Source of the DNA: Variovorax paradoxus
Lineage (GTDB): Bacteria; Pseudomonadota; Gammaproteobacteria; Burkholderiales; Burkholderiaceae_C
Reading direction: 5' to 3'
NCBI RefSeq assembly: GCF_018614875.1
Contig: NZ_JAGGNW010000026.1
Coordinates: forward strand, 1-64,000
DNA length: 64,000 bases
Part shown: positions 25,968-34,664 of the stretch, one piece after another
Position numbering within the stretch: the first letter of the stretch is position 1
Layout: each line of letters begins with the position of its first letter
Program-made: the position numbers and the translations under genes
The notes under the pieces: model-generated
What the model was told of the DNA's origin: nothing
Database searches by the model: none
Seen by the model: only the letters and a program-made list of their open reading frames with translations

Positions 25968-26939
25968 ATGCAGGCTAATCACCCTGATTTCATGGTTTTC
26001 ACCGGCAACGCCAATCCTGGCCTGGCCGCAGAAATCGCGCAGAACCTCGGTACCTCGCTGGGTGCCGCGCGCGTTGGACGCTTCTCCGACGGTGAAGTCA
26101 CCGTCGAGATCAACCAGAACGTCCGGGCGCGCGATGTGTTCGTGGTGCAGTCGACCTGCGCACCCACCAACGAAAACCTGATGGAACTGCTCATCATGGT
26201 CGACGCGCTCAAGCGCGCTTCGGCCGGGCGGATCAGCGCGGTGATTCCCTACTACGGCTATGCCCGCCAGGACCGCCGCCCGCGTTCGAGCCGCGTGCCG
26301 ATCTCGGCCAAGGTGGTGGCCAACCTGCTGGAGACCGTGGGTGTCGAGCGCGTGCTCACGATGGACCTTCACGCCGACCAGATCCAGGGCTTCTTCGACA
26401 TCCCGGTCGACAACATCTATGCATCGCCGGTGTTGCTGGGCGACCTGCGCCAGAAGAACTACGAAGACCTGATCGTGGTCTCGCCCGACGTCGGCGGCGT
26501 GGTGCGCGCCCGCGCGCTGGCCAAGCAGCTGAACTGCGACCTCGCCATCATCGACAAGCGCCGCCCGAAGGCCAACGTGAGCGAGGTCATGAACGTGATC
26601 GGCGAAATCGACGGCCGCAACTGCGTGATCATGGACGACATGATCGACACCGCCGGCACGCTGGTGAAGGCGGCCGAGGTGCTCAAGGAGCGCGGCGCGA
26701 AAAGCGTCTACGCCTATTGCACGCACCCGATCTTCTCGGGCCCGGCCATCGAACGCATCACCCACTCCGCGCTCGACGAAGTGGTCGTGACCAACACCAT
26801 TCCCCTTTCCGACGGCGCCCTGGCGTGCGGAAAGGTTCGCCAACTTTCCGTAGCACCGCTGATCGCCGAGACGATCCAGCGCATTGCCAAGGGCGAGTCG
26901 GTGATGAGTTTGTTCTCGGACCAGGACAACCTGTTCTGA
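25968..26939 (+). CDS. prs: Ribose-phosphate pyrophosphokinase
   Basis: A 323-residue PRPP synthetase. Evidence: FSDGEVTVEINQNVRARDVF near the N-terminus, YYGYARQDRRPRSSRVPISA (ATP-binding loop), DLHADQIQGFFDIPVDN (metal-binding) and the PRPP loop CVIMDDMIDTAGTL. Length and motifs are complete. Followed by a hairpin and rplY. Confidence 0.98.
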   Translation: MQANHPDFMVFTGNANPGLAAEIAQNLGTSLGAARVGRFSDGEVTVEINQNVRARDVFVVQSTCAPTNENLMELLIMVDALKRASAGRISAVIPYYGYARQDRRPRSSRVPISAKVVANLLETVGVERVLTMDLHADQIQGFFDIPVDNIYASPVLLGDLRQKNYEDLIVVSPDVGGVVRARALAKQLNCDLAIIDKRRPKANVSEVMNVIGEIDGRNCVIMDDMIDTAGTLVKAAEVLKERGAKSVYAYCTHPIFSGPAIERITHSALDEVVVTNTIPLSDGALACGKVRQLSVAPLIAETIQRIAKGESVMSLFSDQDNLF

Positions 26940-26953
26940 TCTGGGCAAAAAGC

Positions 26954-26985
26954 GGGCGCCACCTTCCTTTTTTGGAATGGCGCCC
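26954..26985 (+). terminator. Hairpin between prs and rplY
   Basis: An 8-bp stem GGGCGCCA/TGGCGCCC with a further TTCC/GGAA pairing inside. There is no long T run after it (TTGTTG), so it may be a weak terminator or a leader structure for rplY rather than a full stop. Confidence 0.55.
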
Positions 26986-27035
26986 TTGTTGAACCGGAGT
27001 CGCACTGGTCGCGGTGGACTCCCACAGGAGTTGCT

Positions 27036-27707
27036 ATGAAATTCGTCGCTTTTGAGCGCGCCAAGCAGGGCACGGGTGCGAGCCGCCGTCTCCGCATCTC
27101 GGGCAAGACGCCCGGTATCGTCTACGGTGGTGAAGGCCAGCCCCAGCTGATCGAGCTCGATCACAACGCGCTGTGGCACGCCCTCAAGAAGGAAGCCTTC
27201 CACTCGTCGATCCTCGAAATGGAACTCGGCGGCGCCACCAGCAAGGTGCTGCTGCGCGACGTGCAGTACCACCCGTTCCGCCAGCTGGTGCAGCACATCG
27301 ACTTCCAGCGCGTCGATGCCAAGACCCGCATGCACATGAAGGTGCCGCTTCACTACAAGGGTGAAGAAGAGTCCGATGCCGTCAAGCTCGACCACAACCT
27401 CGTTACCCACGTCATGACCGAACTCGAAGTCAGCTGCCTGCCGGCCGACCTCCCCGAGTTCATCGAAGTGGACCTCTCGGGCCTCAAGAAGAACGCCACG
27501 CTGCACGTGAGCGACATCAAGCTGCCCAAGGGCGTGAAGTTCGTGAGCCACGGCAAGCTGAACCCGGTCATCGTGTCGGCCGTGCCGCCGCTGGTTTCCG
27601 AAGAGCCGGCACCCGCCGCTGAAGGCGCCGCAGCACCCGAGGGCGCCGCACCGGCTGCCAACGGCAAGCCTGCCGCCAAGACGGCAAAGCCCGCCGCGAA
27701 GAAGTAA
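27036..27707 (+). CDS. rplY: 50S ribosomal protein L25 (CTC-type)
   Basis: A 223-residue long-form L25/TL5. The N-terminal 5S rRNA-binding domain (FVAFERAKQGTGASRRLRIS and VYGGEGQPQLIELDHNAL) is followed by a beta-barrel domain (DLPEFIEVDLSGLKKNATLHVSDI) and an Ala/Lys-rich tail of about 40 residues. A CACAGGAG Shine-Dalgarno is well placed. It forms the usual prs-rplY-pth run. Confidence 0.97.
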   Translation: MKFVAFERAKQGTGASRRLRISGKTPGIVYGGEGQPQLIELDHNALWHALKKEAFHSSILEMELGGATSKVLLRDVQYHPFRQLVQHIDFQRVDAKTRMHMKVPLHYKGEEESDAVKLDHNLVTHVMTELEVSCLPADLPEFIEVDLSGLKKNATLHVSDIKLPKGVKFVSHGKLNPVIVSAVPPLVSEEPAPAAEGAAAPEGAAPAANGKPAAKTAKPAAKK

Positions 27708-27724
27708 CTCCTTCGCGTCCCTGC

Positions 27725-27751
27725 AAAAGGCCCGCCTCGTGCGGGCCTTTT
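27725..27751 (+). terminator. Rho-independent terminator after rplY
   Basis: A 10-bp stem AAAGGCCCGC/GCGGGCCTTT with a 5-base loop and T run, 18 bp after the rplY stop and 30 bp before pth. Confidence 0.9.
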
Positions 27752-27780
27752 GCTTTTTGGGCGGCGAGATAATTCCCCTC

Positions 27781-28413
27781 ATGATCAAGCTGTTTGTCGG
27801 CCTCGGTAATCCGGGCCCTGAATACGAAGCCACCCGGCACAACGCCGGCTTCTGGTGGGTCGAGGCCCTGGCGCGCGACTGGAAGCTCAACCTCGCGCCC
27901 GAGCGCAGCTACCACGGCCTTGCGGCGCGCGCGAACATCAACGGGCAAAGCGTCTGGCTGCTGGAGCCGCAGACCTTCATGAACCTGTCGGGCAAGTCGG
28001 TGGGCGCGCTGGCCCGCTTCTTCAAGATCGCGCCCGAGGAAATCCTCGTGGTGCACGACGAGCTCGACGTGGTGCCCGGCCAGGCCAAGCTCAAGTTCGG
28101 CGGCAGCCACGCCGGCCACAACGGCCTGCGCGACATCCATGCGCAGCTGGGCACCGGTGACTACTGGCGCCTGCGCCTGGGCATCGGCCACCCCGGCGTG
28201 AAGTCGGAGGTCATCAACTGGGTGCTCAAGAAGCCGCTGAAGGAACAGCGCGAAGCCATCGAGGACGCCATCGCACGCACGCTGCACGCGGCGCCCGCGC
28301 TGGTGGCGGGCGAGATGGAAAAGGCCACCTTGATCATCCACACGAGCAAACCGCCCCGGCCCAAACCGCCGCGGCGGGAGCCCGGCGACGGAGGCACGCC
28401 CGCCGCCGCCTAG
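27781..28413 (+). CDS. pth: Peptidyl-tRNA hydrolase
   Basis: A 210-residue hydrolase recycling peptidyl-tRNA dropped from ribosomes. MIKLFVGLGNPGPEYEATRHN (catalytic His), LLEPQTFMNLSGKSV, LVVHDELDVVPG and GSHAGHNGLRDIHAQLGT are all present. The ATG at 27781 is chosen because the family begins this way. A Pro-rich tail of about 25 residues (KPPRPKPPRREPG) extends past the usual end. Confidence 0.97.
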   Translation: MIKLFVGLGNPGPEYEATRHNAGFWWVEALARDWKLNLAPERSYHGLAARANINGQSVWLLEPQTFMNLSGKSVGALARFFKIAPEEILVVHDELDVVPGQAKLKFGGSHAGHNGLRDIHAQLGTGDYWRLRLGIGHPGVKSEVINWVLKKPLKEQREAIEDAIARTLHAAPALVAGEMEKATLIIHTSKPPRPKPPRREPGDGGTPAAA

Positions 28414-28464
28414 TCAGCCGGCAACGAGAGCGCGGGAGAGAAAAGAAAAGGGAGAGAAAAAGAA

Positions 28465-28956
28465 ATGAAAAGGAAAACCAGGGTCAGCAAAACAGGCGCC
28501 GCCCTGATCCTGATCGCTTACGGCACTTTCTGGATGCCCGCCGTGGCGCAAGCAGGGTCCGAGACCTACCGCTGCGGCAACACCTACACCGACCGCCCGT
28601 GCGAAGGCGGAAGGCAGCTGGCAATCGACGACGCACGCACCGAAGCGGACCGCCGTGCGGCGGACACCGCCACCCGCAGGGCCGAGGCACGCGCCGACCA
28701 GCTCGAGCGCATTCGCCTGTCGCAGGAAAAGGAGGCGTACGAGCGCAGCCGCCGGTCGGCGCACGACGCCCGGCAGGCCGCCATCGCCGAACGCCGGCTC
28801 GCGTCCTCGGAACGACTGGCGCAGGCCCGCGCCCGGAAACTCGACGCCGAGCCCCACAAGTCGAGTCCGCGTTTCAGCGGTGCGGCCAAGGAGAACCCCG
28901 CCCCCGCGCCGGGAGGCAGCAAGAAAAGGCGAAAGCCTTCCTCAAGCGCCGGCTGA
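28465..28956 (+). CDS. Exported DUF4124-like protein
   Basis: A 163-residue protein with a signal peptide (MKRKTRVSKTGAALILIAYG...VAQAG) followed by ETYRCGNTYTDRPCEGGRQL, the short Y.C....YTD.PC pattern of DUF4124 domains. The remainder is a charged helix rich in Arg and Ala and a basic Ser-rich tail. Function is unknown. Its end overlaps the 3' end of the convergent ferredoxin gene by 15 bp. A G/A-rich Shine-Dalgarno region precedes the ATG. Confidence 0.8.
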   Translation: MKRKTRVSKTGAALILIAYGTFWMPAVAQAGSETYRCGNTYTDRPCEGGRQLAIDDARTEADRRAADTATRRAEARADQLERIRLSQEKEAYERSRRSAHDARQAAIAERRLASSERLAQARARKLDAEPHKSSPRFSGAAKENPAPAPGGSKKRRKPSSSAG

Positions 28957-29238
28957 AGGCGCCTGCGGCTGTGCTGCCAGGGCCTTCGCCTTGGCCGCGG
29001 CAAGCCGCTCGAACTTCTGCCACAGGGTTTCGCGGCTTTCCACGTGTTCCGGATGGATCGGTATGCACGCCACCGGACACACCTGCACGCACTGCGGCTC
29101 GTCGAAGTGGCCGACGCATTCGGTGCACTTGTGCGGGTCGATCTCGTAGAACTCCGCGCCCATGTAGATCGCATCGTTCGGGCACTCGGGCTCGCAGACA
29201 TCGCAGTTGATGCATTCGTCGGTGATCATGAGGGCCAT
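28942..29238 (-). CDS. YfhL-type 2[4Fe-4S] ferredoxin
   Basis: A 98-residue ferredoxin. First cluster ligands lie in CINCDVCEPECP, second in CTECVGHFDEPQCVQVCP with the extended C-x2-C-x8-C spacing typical of the YfhL/Alvin family, which have unusually low-potential clusters. A helical Ala-rich tail follows. The start is MALMITDECIN. Redox partner is not identifiable here. Confidence 0.93.
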   Translation of the reverse strand: MALMITDECINCDVCEPECPNDAIYMGAEFYEIDPHKCTECVGHFDEPQCVQVCPVACIPIHPEHVESRETLWQKFERLAAAKAKALAAQPQAPSAGA

Positions 29239-29300
29239 ACCCGATTATCGCGAACAAGGCACGGTTGTTGCACGAGTCGGGTTATGCTGCGCCCCGCCCC

Positions 29301-30251
29301 ATGAGCCTGTTCATTCTCAAGCGCCTCGCCACGCTGATCGGTACGCTGATCGGCGCCTCGGTCATCGTCTTCCTCGTCCTGGAGATCCTGCCCGGCAATG
29401 CCGCGCAGATGCTCATGGGCCCCGACGCCGCGCCCGAGGCGGTCGCCGCCCTGGCTGCCAAGCTCGGCCTCGACCAGCCGGCCTGGACGCGCTACTGGCA
29501 CTGGATTGCGGGCCTGCTGACCGGCAACCTGGGCGACAGCTACGCCTACAGCTCGCCGGTGCTCGACCTCATCCTTGAACGGCTCGCGCTGACCGTGCCG
29601 CTCGCGCTGCTCGCGATGGCCTTCACCACGGTGCTGGCGCTGTTAGTGGGCGTGACCGCCGCCGCGCGCCACAACAAGCTCGGCGACGTGGGCCTGATGG
29701 GCCTCACGCAGGTGGGCATCGCGATTCCCAATTTCTGGTTCGCGATCCTGCTGATCCTGGTGTTCTCGGTTCAGCTGCAGTGGTTCTCGGCCGGCGGCTT
29801 CGAGGGCTGGGGCGAGGGCATCTTCGCGGGCATCAAGTCGCTGCTGCTGCCGGCGCTCTCGCTGGCGGTGGTGCAAGCCGCGATCCTCGCGCGCATCACG
29901 CGTTCGGCGGTGCTCGAGGTGATGCGCGAAGACTTCGTGCGCACCGCGCGCGCCAAGGGCGTTTCGCAGCGCGCGGTGCTCTGGACCCACGTGCTGCGCA
30001 ACGCGATGATCCCGGTGGTCACCGTCATGGGCATGCAGTTCTCCGAGCTGCTGGCCGGCACCATCGTGGTGGAAAACGTGTTCTACCTGCCGGGGCTGGG
30101 CCGGCTGATCTTCCAGGCCATCAGCAACCGCGACCTGATCGTGGTGCGCAACTGCGTGATGCTGCTCGCGGCGCTGGTGGTCATCGTGAATTTCGTGGTC
30201 GACGTGCTGTATGCCGTGATCGACCCGCGCATCAAGGCGAGCGACATATGA
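29301..30251 (+). CDS. Dipeptide-type ABC transporter permease 1 (DppB-like)
   Basis: A 316-residue membrane protein with six predicted helices. N-terminal LFILKRLATLIGTLIGASVIVFLV is typical DppB/OppB; the EAA-like cytoplasmic loop is DFVRTARAKGVSQRAVLWTHVLRNA. ATG at 29301 (MSLFILKRL) fits the family better than an upstream in-frame start. The stop overlaps the next permease (ATGA). It is the first gene of a six-gene unit: two permeases, two ATPases, binding protein and amidase. Confidence 0.94.
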   Translation: MSLFILKRLATLIGTLIGASVIVFLVLEILPGNAAQMLMGPDAAPEAVAALAAKLGLDQPAWTRYWHWIAGLLTGNLGDSYAYSSPVLDLILERLALTVPLALLAMAFTTVLALLVGVTAAARHNKLGDVGLMGLTQVGIAIPNFWFAILLILVFSVQLQWFSAGGFEGWGEGIFAGIKSLLLPALSLAVVQAAILARITRSAVLEVMREDFVRTARAKGVSQRAVLWTHVLRNAMIPVVTVMGMQFSELLAGTIVVENVFYLPGLGRLIFQAISNRDLIVVRNCVMLLAALVVIVNFVVDVLYAVIDPRIKASDI

Positions 30252-31123
30252 GCAGCGTTGCGGTTCCGAGCGCGGCCGCGCTCAAGGTGCCTGGATTCTG
30301 GCGCCGCGCGCTGCAGCACCGCAGCTTCGTGCTCGGCGGCGTGCTGACGCTGCTCCTGCTGCTGGCCGCCGCCGTCTCGCTGGTCTGGACGCCCTGGTCC
30401 CCCTACGAGATGGACATGGCCAGCAAGCTGAAGCCGCCTTCCGGCGCGCACTGGCTGGGCACCGACACCTTCGGGCGCGACGTGGCCTCGCTGCTGCTCG
30501 TGGGCGCGCGGGCGTCCATCCTCGTGGGTGTGATCGCGGTGGGCATCGGCCTTGTCGTGGGCACGGCGCTGGGCCTGCTGGCCGCGGCGCGGCGCGGCTG
30601 GGTCGAGGAAGCGATCATGCGGCTCACCGATTTCTCGCTCGCCTTCCCGGCCATCCTGTCGGCCATCATGATGACGGCGGTGTTCGGCGCCGGCATCGTC
30701 AACGCGATCATCGCGATCGGCATCTACAACATACCGACGTTTGCACGCATCACGCGCGCGTCGGCCAACGCCATCTGGTCGCGCGAATACGTGGCCGCCG
30801 CGCGCGCCTGCGGCAAGGGTTCGTTCGCCATCACGATGCAGCACGTGCTGCCCAACATCTCGGCCGTGCTGATCGTGCAGATCACGATCCGCTTCGCGAT
30901 TGCCATCCTGGCCGAAGCCGCGCTTTCCTACCTTGGCCTGGGCACGCAGCCGCCGCAGCCCTCGTGGGGCCGCATGCTCAGCGAGGCGCAGACCATGATG
31001 TTCCAGTCGCCGCTGCTCGCGGTGTTCCCGGGCATGGCCATTGCCATGGCCGTGCTCGGCCTGAACCTTCTGGGCGACGGATTGCGCGACCTGCTCGATC
31101 CCCGCCTTGCCCGCGCCCGGTAA
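30248..31123 (+). CDS. Dipeptide-type ABC transporter permease 2 (DppC-like)
   Basis: A 291-residue permease with a leading amphipathic segment, a first membrane helix (FVLGGVLTLLLLLAAAVSLV), the DppC landmark HWLGTDTFGRDVASLLLVGAR and the EAA loop EYVAAARACGKGSFAITMQHVLPN. It overlaps the first permease by four bases and is followed 5 bp later by the first ATPase. Confidence 0.94.
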   Translation: MSSVAVPSAAALKVPGFWRRALQHRSFVLGGVLTLLLLLAAAVSLVWTPWSPYEMDMASKLKPPSGAHWLGTDTFGRDVASLLLVGARASILVGVIAVGIGLVVGTALGLLAAARRGWVEEAIMRLTDFSLAFPAILSAIMMTAVFGAGIVNAIIAIGIYNIPTFARITRASANAIWSREYVAAARACGKGSFAITMQHVLPNISAVLIVQITIRFAIAILAEAALSYLGLGTQPPQPSWGRMLSEAQTMMFQSPLLAVFPGMAIAMAVLGLNLLGDGLRDLLDPRLARAR

Positions 31124-31128
31124 GCGAT

Positions 31129-32118
31129 ATGCCTCTTCTCGAAGTCCAGGACCTGCACGTCACGCTGCAAACGCAGCGCGGCCCCGCCGAGGCCGTGCGC
31201 GGCATCGGCTTCACGCTCGAACGCGGTGAAACGCTGGGCATCGTCGGCGAGTCGGGTTGCGGCAAATCGATCACGGTGCAGTCGCTGATGGGCCTGCTGC
31301 CTTCGACCGCCAAGGTCAGCGGCAGCATCCGCTTCGACGGCACCGAGCTCGTGGGCCGCGACGAAAAAGCCATGTGCCAGATCCGCGGCAACCGCATCGG
31401 CATGATCTTCCAGGAGCCGATGACGGCGCTGAACCCGGTGCACACCATTGCGCGCCAGGTCGGCGAGCCGCTGCGGCTGCACCGCGGGCTCTCGGGCGCC
31501 CAAGCGCGCAAGGAAGTGCTGGCGCTGCTCGATCGCGTGGGCATTCCCGATGCGGCTTCGCGCCTCGATGCCTATCCGCACCAGTTTTCGGGTGGGCAGC
31601 GCCAGCGCATCGGCATCGCGATGGCGCTGGCCTGCGGCCCCGACCTGCTGATTGCAGACGAGCCCACCACCGCGCTCGACGTCACCATCCAGAAGCAGAT
31701 CCTCGAACTCATCCAGGGCCTGGTCGCGGAGCGCGGCATGGCACTGATCCTGATCTCGCACGACCTGGGCGTGATCGCGCAGAGCGTCTCGAAGATGCTG
31801 GTGATGTACGGCGGCAGCGTGGTCGAGAGCGGCCCGACAGAAACCGTGTTTGCCGAGCGCGCGCATCCGTACACCCAGGGCCTGTTCGCGGCGCGGCCGG
31901 CGCTCGGCGCGCCGCGCGGCATTCGCCTGGCCACCATCCGGGGCAGCGTGCCCGAACTGGTCGACCTGCCGCCGGGTTGCCCTTTCGCGGGGCGCTGCAA
32001 ATACACGGTCGATGCCTGCCACGCGATCCGGCCGCCGCCCACGATACTGCGGCACGAGCACGCGGTGCGCTGCATCCGGCTCGAGGAAATTGCGGCGGAA
32101 GGCGCACTCGCAGCATGA
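31129..32118 (+). CDS. Dipeptide-type ABC transporter ATPase 1 (DppD-like)
   Basis: A 329-residue ATPase. Walker A GIVGESGCGKSITVQSL, signature FSGGQRQRIGIAMALA, Walker B DLLIADEPTTALDVT and the C-terminal oligopeptide-transporter Cys-rich region (LPPGCPFAGRCKYTVDAC), which in DppD-type proteins binds an Fe-S cluster. Stop overlaps the partner ATPase start. Confidence 0.95.
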   Translation: MPLLEVQDLHVTLQTQRGPAEAVRGIGFTLERGETLGIVGESGCGKSITVQSLMGLLPSTAKVSGSIRFDGTELVGRDEKAMCQIRGNRIGMIFQEPMTALNPVHTIARQVGEPLRLHRGLSGAQARKEVLALLDRVGIPDAASRLDAYPHQFSGGQRQRIGIAMALACGPDLLIADEPTTALDVTIQKQILELIQGLVAERGMALILISHDLGVIAQSVSKMLVMYGGSVVESGPTETVFAERAHPYTQGLFAARPALGAPRGIRLATIRGSVPELVDLPPGCPFAGRCKYTVDACHAIRPPPTILRHEHAVRCIRLEEIAAEGALAA

Positions 32119-32945
32119 ATCACCCCATCACTACGCAGCCACTGCTCGAGGTGACCGACCTCGTACGCCACTACGCCCTGCCGCGCGAAAAGCTCTTCGG
32201 GCCGCCGCCGCTCGTGAAGGCGCTCAACGGCGTCAGCTTCAAGGTCGCGGCCGGCCGCAGCCTGGGCATCGTGGGCGAATCGGGCTCGGGCAAGTCGACC
32301 ATCGCACGCCTGGTGATGGCGCTCGACACGCCCACCTCGGGCAGCGTGCGCATGCTGGGCCGCGACCTTCACCGGCTGCCCAGGCGCGAACTCCGCGCGG
32401 CGCGGCGCGATTTCCAGATGGTGTTCCAGGACCCTTACGGCTCGCTCGATCCGCGCCAGACCGTGGCGCGGATCGTGGCCGAACCGCTCGAAGCGCTGGC
32501 CGAAACCAGCCGCGCCGTACAGCGCGAGCGTGCCTCCGAGGCCTTGTCCGCCGTGGGCCTGCGCAGCAGCGACATGGACAAGTACCCGCACGAATTCTCG
32601 GGCGGGCAGCGCCAGCGCATCGCGATTGCGCGCGCGCTCATCACGCGGCCCAAGCTCATCGTGGCCGACGAGCCCGTGAGCGCGCTCGACGTGTCCGTGC
32701 AGGCCCAGGTGCTCAACCTCATGCAGGACCTGCAGCAGCAGTTCGGCGTGAGCTACCTGCTCATCAGCCACGACCTCGCGGTGGTGAACCATCTGTGCGA
32801 CGAGGTCTGCGTGGTGTGGAAAGGCAAGATCGTCGAGCAGGGCCCGCCCGGTGAGCTCTTTCGCAATGCGCAGCATCCCTACACGCGCACGCTGCTCGAC
32901 GCGGTGCCGCGCACGCCCACCGGCGGCACGCTGCTGGCGGCCTGA
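32115..32945 (+). CDS. Dipeptide-type ABC transporter ATPase 2 (DppF-like)
   Basis: A 276-residue ATPase. Walker A GIVGESGSGKSTIARL, Q loop FQMVFQDPYGSLDPR, signature FSGGQRQRIAIARAL, Walker B KLIVADEPVSALDVS. It is somewhat short at the C-terminus, ending HPYTRTLLDAVPRTPTGG without the usual Cys-containing tail, which is common for DppF. It is coupled to the DppD-like gene by ATGA. Confidence 0.95.
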   Translation: MNHPITTQPLLEVTDLVRHYALPREKLFGPPPLVKALNGVSFKVAAGRSLGIVGESGSGKSTIARLVMALDTPTSGSVRMLGRDLHRLPRRELRAARRDFQMVFQDPYGSLDPRQTVARIVAEPLEALAETSRAVQRERASEALSAVGLRSSDMDKYPHEFSGGQRQRIAIARALITRPKLIVADEPVSALDVSVQAQVLNLMQDLQQQFGVSYLLISHDLAVVNHLCDEVCVVWKGKIVEQGPPGELFRNAQHPYTRTLLDAVPRTPTGGTLLAA

Positions 32946-33098
32946 GCCGTCGTTCGCAGCCCCTCCTGGAGCTGAGGCCGCATCCGGGAACGTCCCGAGG
33001 AAAATCCGCCTCCGCGGCCAGGCGGCAATGCCTGCGCTGCGAGAGAATGACTCGCTGCGCGCGTGGCATCTTTCCTGCTGCGTGTCCTTCCTTCGCGC

Positions 33099-33125
33099 CG
33101 CCGCGCCTCCATTCGGGGCGCGGCG
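33099..33125 (+). other. GC-rich hairpin before the binding-protein gene
   Basis: A perfect 9-bp stem CGCCGCGCC/GGCGCGGCG with a 9-base loop, 51 bp before the start codon. No T run follows. Such structures between ATPase and binding-protein genes often adjust mRNA levels; that role is inferred. Confidence 0.5.
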
Positions 33126-33176
33126 CACATTGCAAGCAGCCATTCGCACCTGTCGTTTTTCCGGAGATCACAACGT

Positions 33177-34664
33177 ATGTTGAACCGTCGCACCCTCCTT
33201 GCCACCGCCGGCGCCACTGTGGCACTGGCCTCTCCCATCGCCGGCATGGCACAGGGACGGAAGGACGCCATCGTGATCGGCATGGCGCTGGAGCCGCCGG
33301 GGCTCGACCCGACCGCCGGCGCCGCGGCCGCCATCGCGGAGGTGGTGCAGTACAACATCCTCGAGACGCTCACCAAGATCAACGCCGACGGCAGCGTCAC
33401 GCCGCTGCTGGCCGAGAGCTGGGAAGTCTCGCCCGACCTCAAGACCTACACCTTCAAGCTCCGGCGCGGCGTCAAGTACCAGAACGGCGAGCCCTTCAAC
33501 GCCAGCACCGTGAAGTTCGCCTTCGACCGCGCCGGCAGCGAGAAGAGCACCAACAAGGACAAGCGCACCTTCGCGAACCTGAGCACCCAGGTGGTCGACG
33601 ACTACACCGTGGTGATCATCAACAAGGAGATCGACCCCGACCTGCCCTTCGTGCTGGGCCAGGCCACGGCCGTGATCGTCGAGCCCAAGAGTGCCGACGG
33701 CAATGCCACCAAGCCGGTCGGCACCGGCCCCTACAAGCTCGACAGCTGGGCCAAGGGCTCGTCGCTCACGCTGAGCAAGTGGGAGGGCTTTCGCAGCCCG
33801 GCCACGGCCAAGATCAACAAGGTCACGTTCCGCTTCATTTCCGACACGGCCGCGCAGGCCGCCGCCCTGATGGCGGGCGACGTCGACGTGTTCACGCGCA
33901 TCGGCACGCGCGTGGTGCCGCAGTTCAAGATGAACCCGCAGTTCCAGGTCATCCTCGCCGGCTCGCGCGCCAAGACCATCCTCTCGATCAACAACAAGAA
34001 GAAGCCGCTCGACGACGTGCGCGTGCGCCGCGCCATCCTTGCGGCCATCGACCGCAAGGCCGTGATCGAAGGCGCGGCCGACGGCTTCGGCGTGCCGATC
34101 GGCAGCCACTACGTGCCGGGCGCCGCCGGGTACGTCGACACCACGGGCGTCAACCCCTTCGACATCGAAAAGGCCAAGAAGCTGATGGCCGAGGCCGGCG
34201 TGAAGACGCCGCTCGAACTCACCATGACGCTGCCGCCGCCGCCCTACGCGCGCCAGGGCGGCGAGGTGATCGTGGCGCAGCTGGCCAAGATCGGCATCAC
34301 CGTGAAGGTGCAGAACGTCGAATGGGCGCAGTGGCTCAGCGGCACCTACGGCAACAAGGACTACGACCTGTCGATCGTCTCGCACGTCGAGCCCTTCGAC
34401 CTCGGCAACTACGCCAAAGCCGACTACTACTGGGGCTACCAGTCGAAGGCCTTCAACACGCTGTTCGACAAGATCAAGGCAACGGCCAACGCCACTGAGC
34501 GCAACAAGCTGCTCGGCGAGGCGCAGAAGATGCTGGCCACCGATGCGGCCAACGGCTTCCTCTACCAGCCGCAGTTCCCCACCATCGCGAAGAAGAACGT
34601 GAAGGGCCTCTGGAAGGAGAACCCGATCTTCGTGAACGACCTGTCGGCACTGTCGTGGGGATGA
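33177..34664 (+). CDS. Periplasmic peptide-binding protein (SBP family 5)
   Basis: A 495-residue solute-binding protein. Signal peptide MLNRRTLLATAGATVALASPIAGMAQ with cleavage after AMAQ-like AxAQ, then LEPPGLDPTAGAAAAIAEVVQYNILETL, AESWEVSPDLKTYTFKLRRGVKYQNGEPF and other family 5 landmarks. The ATG at 33177 has GGAGA nine bases upstream. The stop overlaps the amidase start. The ligand cannot be read, but the coupled amidase suggests a peptide or amide. Confidence 0.93.
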   Translation: MLNRRTLLATAGATVALASPIAGMAQGRKDAIVIGMALEPPGLDPTAGAAAAIAEVVQYNILETLTKINADGSVTPLLAESWEVSPDLKTYTFKLRRGVKYQNGEPFNASTVKFAFDRAGSEKSTNKDKRTFANLSTQVVDDYTVVIINKEIDPDLPFVLGQATAVIVEPKSADGNATKPVGTGPYKLDSWAKGSSLTLSKWEGFRSPATAKINKVTFRFISDTAAQAAALMAGDVDVFTRIGTRVVPQFKMNPQFQVILAGSRAKTILSINNKKKPLDDVRVRRAILAAIDRKAVIEGAADGFGVPIGSHYVPGAAGYVDTTGVNPFDIEKAKKLMAEAGVKTPLELTMTLPPPPYARQGGEVIVAQLAKIGITVKVQNVEWAQWLSGTYGNKDYDLSIVSHVEPFDLGNYAKADYYWGYQSKAFNTLFDKIKATANATERNKLLGEAQKMLATDAANGFLYQPQFPTIAKKNVKGLWKENPIFVNDLSALSWG